Of a stretch of DNA of 64,000 nucleotides, positions 53,960-64,000 are shown piece by piece. This DNA comes from Dallia pectoralis. Its lineage: Eukaryota; Chordata; Actinopteri; Esociformes; Umbridae. The notes under the pieces were generated by a model that searched no databases, was not told the DNA's origin, and worked only from the letters and a program-made list of their open reading frames with translations. The stretch lies in assembly GCA_029465975.1 (NCBI GenBank), contig CM055754.1:559421-623420 (forward strand), in the 5' to 3' direction. A program made the position numbers and the translations under genes. Position 1 is the first letter of the stretch; every line of letters starts with the position of its first letter.

Positions 53960-56138
53960 TGAATATGAGCGTGGAGCGAGAAGACAGTAAATAGAGGCTA
54001 GATGCTGAATATGAGCGTGGAGCAAGCAGGCAGTAAATAGAGACTAGATGCTGAATATGAGCGTGGAGCAGGCAGTAAATAGAGACTAGATGCTGAATAT
54101 GAGCGTGGAGCGAGAAGACAGTAAATAGAGGCTAGATGCTGAATATGAGCGTGGAGCAAGCAGGCAGTAAATAGAGACTAGATGCTGAATATGAGCGTGG
54201 AGCGAGCAGGCAGTAAATAGAGGCTAGATGCTGATTATGAGCGTGGAGCAAGCAGGCAGTAAATAGAGACTAGATGCTGAATATGAGCGTGGAGCAAGCA
54301 GGCAGTAAATAGAGACTAGATGCTGAATATGAGCGTGGAGCGAGCAGACAGTAAATAGAGACTAGATGCTGAATATGAGCGTGGAGCAAGCGGGCAGTAA
54401 ATAGAGACTAGATGTTGAATATGAGCGTGGAGCGAGCAGACAGTAAATAGAGACTAGATGCTGAATATGAGCGTGGAGCGAGCAGACAGTAAATAGAGAC
54501 TAGATGCTGAATATGAGCGTGGAGCAAGCAGGCAGTAAATAGAGACTAGATGCTGAATATGAGCGTGGAGCGAGCAGACAGTAAATAGAGACTAGATGCT
54601 GAATATGAGCGTGGAGCAAGCGGGCAGTAAATAGAGACTAGATGCTGAATATGAGCGTGGAGCAAGCGGGCAGTAAATAGAGACTAGATGCTGAATATGA
54701 GCGTGGAGCGAGCAGACAGTAAATAGAGACTAGATGCTGAATATGAGCGTGGAGCAAGCGGGCAGTAAATAGAGACTAGATGCTGAATATGAGCGTGGAG
54801 CGAGCAGACAGTAAATAGAGACTAGATGCTGAATATGAGCGTGGAGCGAGCAGACAGTAAATAGAGACTAGATGCTGAATATGAGCGTGGAGCGAGCAGA
54901 CAGTAAATAGAGACTAGATGCTGAATATGAGCGTGGAGCAAGCAGGCAGTAAATAGAGACTAGATGCTGAATATGAGCGTGGAGCGAGCAGACAGTAAAT
55001 AGAGACTAGATGCTGAATATGAGCGTGGAGCAAGCGGGCAGTAAATAGAGACTAGATGCTGAATATGAGCGTGGAGCGAGCAGACAGTAAATAGAGACTA
55101 GATGCTGAATATGAGCGTGGAGCAAGCGGGCAGTAAATAGAGACTAGATGCTGAATATGAGCGTGGAGCGAGCAGGCAGTAAATAGAGGCTAGATGCTGA
55201 ATATGAGCGTGGAGCAAACAGGCAGTAAATAGAGACTAGATGCTGAATATGAGCGTGGAGCGAGCATACAGTAAATAGAGGCTAGATGCTGAATATGAGC
55301 GTGGAGCAAACAGGCAGTAAATAGAGACTAGATGCTGAATATGAGCGTGGAGCGAGCAGGCAGTAAATAGAGGCTAGATGCTGAATATAAGCGTGGAGCG
55401 AGCAGGCAGTAAATAGAGACTAGATGCTGAATATGAGCGTGGAGCGAGCAGGCAGTAAATAGAGACTAGATGCTGAATATGAGCGTGGAGCGAGCAGGCA
55501 GTAAATAGAGACTAGATGCTGAATATGAGCGTGGAGCGAGCAGGCAGTAAATAGATTAGATGCTGAATATGAGCATGGAGCGAGCAGGCAGTAAATAGAG
55601 GCTAGATGCTGAATATGAGCGTGGAGCAGGCAGTAAATAGAGACTAGATGCTGAATATGAGCGTGGAGCGAGCAGGCAGTAAATAGAGACTAGATGCTGA
55701 ATATGAGCGTGGAGCAGGCAGTAAATAGAGGCTAGATGCTGAATATGAGCGTGGTGCAGGCAGTAAATAGAGATTAGATGCTGAATATGAGCGTGGAGCA
55801 AGCAGGCAGTAAATAGAGACTAGATGCTGAATATGAGCGTGGAGCAGGCAGTAAATAGAGGCTAGATGCTGAATATGAGCGTGGAGCAGGCAGTAAATAG
55901 AGGCTAGATGCTGAATATGAGCGTGGTGCAGGCAGTAAATAGAGATTAGATGCTGAATATGAGCGTGGAGCGAGCAGGCAGTAAATAGAGACTAGATGCT
56001 GAATATGAGCGTGGAGCAGGCAGTAAATAGAGACTAGATGCTGAATATGAGCGTGGAGCGAGCAGGCAGTAAATAGAGACTAGATGCTGAATATGAGCGT
56101 GGAGCAGGCAGTAAATAGAGGCTAGATGCTGAATATGT
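53960..56138. repeat. 46-bp minisatellite with 42-bp variants, about 48 copies
   Basis: The unit contains GAATATGAGCGTGGAGCGAG and CAGTAAATAGAGACTAGATG. Units lacking GCGA (GGAGCAGGCAG) are shorter by 4 bp and cluster at the right end. Confidence 0.96.
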
Positions 56139-56521
56139 GCTGTCAGTTTGATTTACAGTATTTCTATAATGGGTTGCTATTAGCAAGTTGAACCATATAT
56201 ACATATTTCTTCATGTATTGACATAAGGCTTATAGGATATGAAATGTACCATCGGAGTAGATGTTGAGAAACAAGCTGCAGTTCTCAGACCTGCTCTTGT
56301 AAAGTGTTTAATAATAGTTCAGATCTTTGCTGGTCAAGGATCAGTGCTCTCAGGATGAATCAACTAGCAGGCAGCTCTGATGCACAAGTTAAATGACACC
56401 AGTAATTAGACCAGGAAGTAATCCACTATCTACACATGAGAATAAAGGTTTTAATTAAACATAATAAACAGCACTGAGTTGTACTAACAGTTCTTATGGT
56501 TTTCCAAGCTGAAGCCTCTAA
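56139..56521. other. Unique spacer
   Basis: About 380 bp with no recognised feature. Confidence 0.5.
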
Positions 56522-56803
56522 CAGGTTGTATCAGTATTGTGGGAGGAGACTTTGGATTAAAATGTCACACATTTTTAATTACATGCCACCCATCAAGAGT
56601 TCCTTTTTAGTTTGATTTTGATTATTTCACATATTACTGGCTCTTGATCTCTTTACTATTAGTTTGTCTCTTCCTCCAGCCCACTTTGCTGTTAGCTTCT
56701 TGACTGGATAACATTTTTTACTAACACTGACTTGTGTGGAATGTAATTAAACATATGTGACATTTTAATCCAAAGTCTCCTCCCAGAGTACTGATACAAC
56801 CTG
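56522..56803. mobile_element. 282-bp element with 63-bp terminal inverted repeats (MITE-like)
   Basis: 56522-56584 and 56741-56803 are reverse complements at 59 of 63 positions. The outer ends are CAGGTTGTATCAGTA. The 156-bp centre is AT-rich and non-coding. No target duplication was seen at the edges I chose. The size and structure fit a non-autonomous DNA transposon or a foldback repeat. I could not place it in a superfamily. Confidence 0.7.
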
Positions 56804-57667
56804 CGTCATGTCCGACTGCTTCTACAGAGCTTCCCTGACTGATCTAGAGTCTGAGACACGATACGAACACAAACTATCATTACCTCCCTGTGGAAAATAA
56901 AAGCTCTGGTAAAATCTAAACCAGTATTATGGTTCCCTCTGCCTCCCCTGTGCTAACCACACACACTGGGAGAGACACTTATCGTCTGCTATTCTGACTG
57001 AATGTCTCAGAAAGAATTGAGCAAAAAAACACTTAATTTTTTATTCCAAGAAAGGTTTTTTGATTTAAGAGAAATATTCATAGAGCAAGAAACCATTTCC
57101 TATCAATAACCCTTACCTGCTTACCTACCTGTCTCTGTCTGATGGCTGGGAGAAGAGCGGACAGATGGTCAAAATTGATTTCCAAAGCGTCTAGAAACCT
57201 AGATTGTTTCTTCTGTATGGAAAGGTGAAAATGCATTCTGTTGTTATTGCAAATGCCTTCATTTTATTTCATAAAATCTATATGCCAATTTGATTATTGG
57301 AAACAAAATGTTTTTGCACCTGCTATCTTATTTTATAGAAGGTATTTGGCTGTGCACTTATTGTTGTAAAGGAAATTGGAGTTGGACCACCTCTCGGCCC
57401 AAAGGGATAGACCACACCCCACTACTGGACCACACCCCACTACAACCTACGACCTGTCAGGCCAGCACCCCTAACCCACAAAATATCAACAATCATCATG
57501 TGTTTCTTGTACAACTTCTTCACATTCAAAATCAAATCAGATTTTAATGGATTTTGCCCAATGCCCAATGCAGGTCTCCTGCAAAACTGACTTTAAACAC
57601 CACTGTTTACTAGTCATGTCAATACCATCAGCAGAGCATCTGATTTAACACAGTTCCTAGTGGAATG
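56804..57667. other. Unique spacer
   Basis: About 860 bp. Small frames only, none recognised. Confidence 0.5.
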
Positions 57668-58826
57668 GATGCAGGGGCCTCTCTGAGTTCTGATTACAGC
57701 TGGGTTGACAAGATGCAGGGGCCTCTCTGAGTTCTGATTACAGCCGGGTTGACAAGATGCAGGGGCCTCTCTGAGTTCTGATTACAGCTGGGTTGACAAG
57801 ATGCAGGGGCCTCTCTGGGTTCTGATTACAGCTGGGTTGACAAGATGCAGGGGTCTCTGAGTTCTGATTACAGCCGGGTTGACAAGATGCAGGGGTCTCT
57901 GAGTTCTGATTACAGCTGGGTTGACAAGATGCAGGGGCCTCTCTGAGTTCTGATTACAGCCGGGTTGACAAGATGCAGGGGCCTCTCTGGGTTCTGATTA
58001 CAGCTGGGTTGACAAGATGCAGGGGCCTCTCTGGGTTCTGATTACAGCTGGGTTGACAAGATGCAGGGGCCTCTCTGAGTTCTGATTACAGCTGGGTTGA
58101 CAAGATGCAGGGGCCTCTCTGAGTTCTGATTACAGCTGGGTTGACAAGATGCAGGGGCCTCTCTGAGTTCTGATTACAGCTGGGTTGACAAGATGCAGGG
58201 GCCTCTCTGAGTTCTGATTACAGCTGGGTTGACAAGATGCAGGGGCCTCTCTGAGTTCTGATTACAGCTGGGTTGACAAGATGCAGGGGCCTCTGAGTTC
58301 TGATTACAGCCGGGTTGACAAGATGCAGGGGCCTCTGAGTTCTGATTACAGCCGGGTTGACAAGATGCAGGGGCCTCTCTGAGTTCTGATTACAGCTGGG
58401 TTGACAAGATGCAGGGGCCTCTCTGAGTTCTGATTACAGCTGGGTTGACAAGATGCAGGGGTCTCTGAGTTCTGATTACAGCCGGGTTGACAAGATGCAG
58501 GGGCCTCTGAGTTCTGATTACAGCCGGGTTGACAAGATGCAGGGGCCTCTGAGTTCTGATTACAGCCGGGTTGACAAGATGCAGGGGCCTCTGAGTTCTG
58601 ATTACAGCCGGGTTGACAAGATGCAGGGGCCTCTGAGTTCTGATTACAGCCGGGTTGACAAGATGCAGGGGCCTCTGAGTTCTGATTACAGCCGGGTTGA
58701 CAAGATGCAGGGGCCTCTGAGTTCTGATTACAGCCGGGTTGACAAGATGCAGGGGCCTCTGAGTTCTGATTACAGCTGGGTTGACAAGATGCAGGGGCCT
58801 CTGAGTTCTGATTACAGCTGGGTGGC
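57668..58826. repeat. 44/42-bp minisatellite, about 27 copies
   Basis: The unit contains GATGCAGGGGCCTCTCTGAG and TTCTGATTACAGCTGGGTTG. Left copies are mostly 44 bp (CTCTCTGAG). Most copies right of 58450 are 42 bp (CTCTGAG) and nearly identical, which keeps frames open there. Two generations of expansion are visible. Confidence 0.96.
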
Positions 58827-59595
58827 GACAGCTGATGCACAGAGGAGGTCTGTCTTTAAACCCATCATCAATATTCACAGCGACTTTATAGTGTGTGCTG
58901 AAGTGCTGATATAAAGCAGCCTCACACTCCCACCTGACTGGGGAATTAATGTCTGTGAAGGTTCATTCACACTGAACTGGGAACCATCACTAGGCCTTCT
59001 GTTTTTTTGTAATAATTATCTGATATGTTTGTCCTTATTAATGTTCCCCCCCTCCCCCTCCGTTCTCCACCCTGGGTTCTATCAGTGACTCTGTCATTCC
59101 CACTCCTCTTCCCATCATGCCTCTGTCAGTTCTAACCTCCTGCTCTTATTGACTCCTTCTCTAATTGCAGTGTGCATAAACAAGTTCTGAAACCTGCCTG
59201 CATTAAACATCATGTGCAGGGGTGCGATTCTCTTCCTGGACATCGATCTGGAGAGTCGCGCTATTGACGGGGGAAATGGATGGGCCCCTGTTCCTCCGAC
59301 ATGTACTCACTCTCATGGATCAGAGCCTTCAGTCAATAAAACACCCCTGCCTCTGCCCCCAATGGTGCGCTCTGCCTGTGGTGACATGGAACAATTGATT
59401 CAGCATAATGTCAGATAAACATGTGGACCTCTAAGGTTCCTGTAATACTCTCTATGGTTGGTCCATTGTTCATATAGAAGTCCAGATTGTTCTGTTATTT
59501 GCTCTCGTTAGTAGATGATCAACGATATTCGCTTTAGCTGTGAGTGTTCATAAGGTTTGGACTCATCCGGATATATAAGAGTAGAGATGAGAGCT
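58827..59595. other. Unique spacer
   Basis: About 770 bp, with no supported feature. Confidence 0.5.
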
Positions 59596-60520
59596 GTCTA
59601 GCACATCAGTCTAGTACATCAGTCTAGTACATCAGTCTAGTACATCAGTCTAGCACATTAGTCTAGCACATTAGTCTAGTACATCAGTCTAGCACATCAG
59701 TCTAGCACATCAGTCTAGTACATCAGTCTAGCACATCAGTCTAGCACATCAGTCTAGCACATCAGTCTAGTACACCAGTCTAGCACATCAGTCTAGTACA
59801 TCAGTCTAGCACATCAGTCTAGCACATCAGTCTAGCACATTAGTCTAGTACATCAGTCTAGCACATCAGTCTAGCACATTAGTCTAGTACATCAGTCTAG
59901 CACATTAGTCTAGTACATCAGTCTAGCACATCAGTCTAGCACATCAGTCTAGTACATCAGTCTAGTACATCAGTCTAGTACATCAGTCTAGCACATCAGT
60001 CTAGTACATCAGTCTAGCACATCAGTCTAGTACATCAGTCTAGTACATCAGTCTAGTACATCAGTCAAGCACATCAGTCTAGCAAAACGAGTCTAGTACA
60101 TCAGTCTAGTACATCAGTCTAGCACATCAGTCTAGTACATCAGTCTAGCACATCAGTCTAGTACATCAGTCTAGCACATAAGTCTAGCACATCAGTCTAG
60201 CACATCAGTCTAGTACATCAGTCTAGCACATCAGTCTAGTATATCAGTCTAGCACATCAGTCTAGTACATCAGTCTAGTACATCAGTCTAGCACATCAGT
60301 CTAGCACATCAGTCTAGCACATCAGTCTAGCACATCAGTCTAGTACATCAGTCTAGTACATCAGTCTAGCACATCAGTCTAGCACATCAGTCTAGCACAT
60401 CAGTCTAGTACATCAGTCTAGCACATCAGTCTAGTACATCAGTCTAGCACATCAGTCTAGCACATCAGTCTAGTACATCAGTCTAGTACATCAGTCTAGC
60501 ACATCAGTCTAGCACATCAG
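59596..60520. repeat. 13-bp minisatellite, about 71 copies
   Basis: The unit is CAGTCTAGCACAT or CAGTCTAGTACAT. The two types are interspersed irregularly, with rare TTAGTC and CAAAACG variants. Confidence 0.97.
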
Positions 60521-63250
60521 TGTAATCAAGCTCTTTTACTCACCATCATACTGGATCATTTTTCATTGCTTGTCCATTTGAGCAAAGAGCTTTTCTGCGC
60601 TGGAAGAGGTTAAACAGGGTCAGTGTCATGTGATGACACGTTCTGTGAGGGCAGGGCTAACAAAGAAGAGGGGTGGGAGGGTTACTATGGGGGTGACCTT
60701 GGCCATGAGTGGGACCCCAGTGAATACTCTCCATCTGGCCCAGAGTCTGAGGTCATGTGTCCCAGCCTGAACCCCAGCCTGAACCCTAGCCTGAACCTCT
60801 GGGTTGGGACCGGAGTCCATCATTCTGCCTTATGGAACTGGTTGGAATAAAAAGACGAATGGGAAGAAAAAGTGCAATAAATAAAAGGTTGTTTATATTT
60901 TATGTTCATAAAAGCAGTTATAAACGATATTGTTCTGAGATTGAGGTATGAAGTATCACATCACGTTCCCTCATGGGTTAGTGGACTCATGTCTCCACTA
61001 TTTTAATAGCACGTTGACACAGCCTCATTTCTCAATAATGATTCTGTCATTTGACACATTGTAACCCTCACTATCTAGCCAGCTCGTTTACTGAAACTGT
61101 GTTTTAAAAGATCGGACATATATTCTTTCCCTAAGAACATCAAAAACCTACTGCTCATTTTGTATTTAATTCACCCAAATTAAACAACAAAAGTCCATTG
61201 ATGTTTTAATCTGACAACCAGTCGATAAACAAAGTATAACCAGTATAAATGCATTGGTTTACTTTCTCTGACATTGTACATATTTTTTTCTAGGCATTTA
61301 GCATTCCAGGCAAAAATCCCATTAGCACAGATACCCAAATTGGCATTTTTAGCGCATCCTATCCAAACCAAAAGGTAGTGTGATGCTCTAGAGCGGCTCT
61401 TAGAAATGCCATGCATACAATTACAATGTCACTATCAGAATTTATGAATCAAATCCCATTCATGTAATGGTACCAATAAAATGAATTTTAAGCGCATTAT
61501 GTTCAAATCACCCATTAGTGCCTTGAGTATCACAATCAATTTGGGGAAAAATGGAAATAAATGCTAATATTGTTTGTGACTCTTGAATTTCTGCCACAAA
61601 TCTGTACAGACATTTGGAAATGCATGAAAGACTAATTGCTGACACATTTTCCACTGGTTACTGGATTAGAATATTGATACGCTTACTTTTTTAATATTTG
61701 GGTGAACTTTACCTTTTACAGGTTTCTAATTTCTTTTGCAGATGTCCAGCCATTACAACTTATGGTAAATACAAATTATGAGGTGAACAAAATGTCACTT
61801 GGTTCTATGAAGTCATAGACAGAATTGGAATAGACATTTGGTTCTAATAATTGTATCATCTTACAGGTTATGTACAGTAAGGTAATTTTAATTTCAAATC
61901 TACATTATAATGAATAAATGTTAAGGTTATCATATCATTCTACACATGTTCAAGGGAAAATCACTTGTATGACCTTGATCTGAAGCCTTGACCAGTAATA
62001 TTGAATGTTCCACCACTTGGTTTCTGTGTGTCTCCACTCTTCCTTCAGTTCCTAGATCCCGTTGGGATTTCCAGATGGGGCACCTGTACCCAATCCTCCG
62101 TGACCCCGTCACCAAGGTCCCTCTGGAACAATCTGTCAGGCTGACCTCACTGTGTTGCCCTGCCAACAGTCTGCAAGTTGTTGGATAAACTAGAGGAGAG
62201 GTGGCTGTCGTCTCAGTTTCATCTAGTGTCCAACCCTTTATTCGTCACAATGTCTTCTTCAATGGGCTGCATTTCTGAGACTCTATACAACAGCTGGACC
62301 TTCCCCTGTTCTCTCAGTTTTAATGTTCATTCCTCTTAACTGTCAGCTTTCACGTTTTATTCACCATCATTTCACCATTTAGACTTGAGGATACAATGGT
62401 TACAGGCTCTGTGAAGAGACCGAATTACAAGCCCACATAAAATGGCAACATTTATGTCCTTGAGCCAAAGGGCCATTTGAGGCCTGATTAACTAACAGGA
62501 AAATGTAGTCACATCACATTTCAAAGGCATTGCTTTCAATTTCCTGAACGCTCTAGTTTGGGGAATGTTTATGGATTTCCTTTGTGTTCAAAGTGGGGAC
62601 GTATATTTTCTTATTCATGGTGTGAACATACATGATTGCTGGATCAGAGGGGTCTCTGGTGAAGTAAATAGTTATGCCGAGGAGTGGACTCGTGAAATTC
62701 ACCATAAAATGGGCTTTACAGCTTCCTGTTTGAAAGTGACCTCTCTTCATGGACTGGCTGGGCTCACAGTGTTCAGTGTGTTATTTAATGCACGTTTAGA
62801 CGGCAGCCCAGAGTAGAGATAGATGGAAACATATCCACATAACATATTCACATCCCATCAGGAGTTCTGTAGCATTCTGCAAAAACGCTGCCTCTGTTAG
62901 GCACACACAAAATCTCTTTGATTTTAAAGCATGCACACTCCAAACAGCATGAGTTAGCACAGCCGATCTAAATGGATAAAAATAAAATCACCTAACTGGT
63001 CTCTTACTAAACCAGTGGTGCAGTAAACAAGCAGTCTTTATGTTCTATTCAGATATCCAGGTACACAAGTGTAACTACTGATGAATTGGATGGCTGTCCC
63101 TTGTGGTTTAAGGAGGCTCTATGTGGAATTACAGGGTTATAATGATGAGCTGGGACCTTGGGTTGGATTCAGTCCTAAACACAGAGGAGGAGTCATCAAG
63201 CTGTCCAGTCATCTCAGAACATTATCAGGCAGTGTGATAATCGAGCTGTA
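60521..63250. other. Unique spacer, 2.7 kb
   Basis: The longest non-repetitive stretch outside kif26a. It includes a three-copy CAGCCTGAACCC repeat near 60764-60800. Frames of 65-85 codons occur on both strands, none with recognisable sequence or paired splice sites. Confidence 0.5.
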
Positions 63251-63488
63251 GGATGACAGAGGCCATGGATGACAGAGGCCATGGATGACAGAGGCCATGG
63301 ATGACAGAGGCCCTGGATGACAGAGGCCCTGGATGACAGAGGCCCTGGATGACAGAGGCCATGGATAAGAGAGGCCCTGGATGACAGAGGCCCTGGATGA
63401 CAGAGGCCATGGATAAGAGAGGCCCTGGATGACAGAGGCCATGGATAAAAGAGGCCCTGGATGACAGAGGCCATGGATGACAGAGGCC
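63251..63488. repeat. 16-bp minisatellite, about 15 copies
   Basis: The unit is GGATGACAGAGGCCAT or GGATGACAGAGGCCCT, with GATAAGAG variants. The sequence from 63489 to 63648 is unique. Confidence 0.95.
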
Positions 63489-63648
63489 CTTCACTCCTGT
63501 CAGCACCACTGCAGGGTCAACTCTCCTCTGCTTTAAAAGGATATCATTATCCCCCATTTGTCATCCAGGACCTGCCCCTGTGGTACCCTGTACCCTCTCA
63601 TCTATCCCCCTATCAAGTGAAGAGTGCCTGGGACCCGATCTGACCCCA

Positions 63649-63915
63649 GGGCTGGAGTGTGGGACTCACCCTGAAGGGCACTAAAGAGGTCCAGGGCTGG
63701 AGTGTGGGACTCACCCTGAAGGGCACTAAAGAGGCTCAGGGCTGGAGTGTGGGACTCACCCTGAAGGGCACTAAAGAGGCTCAGGGCTGGAGTGTGGGAC
63801 TCACCCTGAAGGGCACTAAAGAGGCTCAGGGCTGGAGTGTGGGACTCACCCTGAAGGGCACTAGAGAGGCTCAGGGCTGGAGTGTGGGACTCACCCTGAA
63901 GGGCACTAGAGAGGC
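63649..63915. repeat. 45-bp minisatellite, about 6 copies
   Basis: The unit contains GGGCTGGAGTGTGGGACTCA and CCCTGAAGGGCACTAAAGAG. It is open on both strands because 45 is a multiple of three. It is followed by CCAGGTAAGC, which resembles a splice donor but has no supported exon. The remaining 85 bp to the window end are unique. Confidence 0.95.
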
Positions 63916-64000
63916 TCCCCAACCAGGTAAGCTGAAACCTCTCACATATTAATGAGGTATGTGAAGAGAACCAATGATTCCAGAACACAAAGGAATGACG

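Noticed and set aside
61988..62188. 66-codon frame, possibly an exon
   Set aside because: It begins in unique sequence and has a CTTCAG inside, but shows no family motif and no matching donor I can defend.

Overview
The window is vertebrate nuclear DNA, most probably from a teleost fish. It carries one spliced gene on the + strand, an orthologue of the atypical kinesin KIF26A, followed by about 36 kb in which I find no other convincing gene. Fish origin is an inference from a compact intron-rich kif26a, a decayed Tc1-like transposase of the kind common in fish, a tRNA-derived SINE with a fish-type tail, and extreme minisatellite density. I cannot name the species.

Layout. 1-5415: upstream intron of kif26a, mostly a 15-bp array, (CA)n and an 11-bp array. 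5416-25937: the last twelve coding exons of kif26a. They start inside the protein, just before the motor domain, and end at a TGA at 25935-25937, encoding 1695 whole codons. Introns contain arrays of 38, 52, 30, 14 and 19 bp. The intron after the exon ending at 18592 contains a complete non-autonomous LTR retrotransposon (18616-21649) with identical 386-bp LTRs and a TTACT target duplication. 25938 to about 27715: 3' UTR with a 46-bp array and three AATAAA signals. 27716-64000: no recognised gene, but more than 20 separate tandem arrays. The largest is a 36-bp array of about 178 copies (42009-48429). A Tc1 fragment, a SINE and a 63-bp inverted-repeat element also lie here. By hand tally, tandem repeats fill about 30 kb of the 64 kb.

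Two things stand out. First, three different 3' splice sites of kif26a are themselves tandemly duplicated: ten 30-bp copies before the giant exon (nine with an intact AG, all in frame), three 49-bp copies before exon E, and two 40-bp copies before exon K. Second, the LTR element, read on the minus strand, has a TATA box, a predicted transcript start and a primer-binding site that pair with each other. This is the arrangement of Tf1/sushi-type self-primed reverse transcription, in an element whose body is minisatellite instead of gag-pol.

Nearly all long open frames outside the kif26a exons are tandem repeats whose unit length is a multiple of three. Several are open on both strands and lack an ATG, and I do not call them genes.
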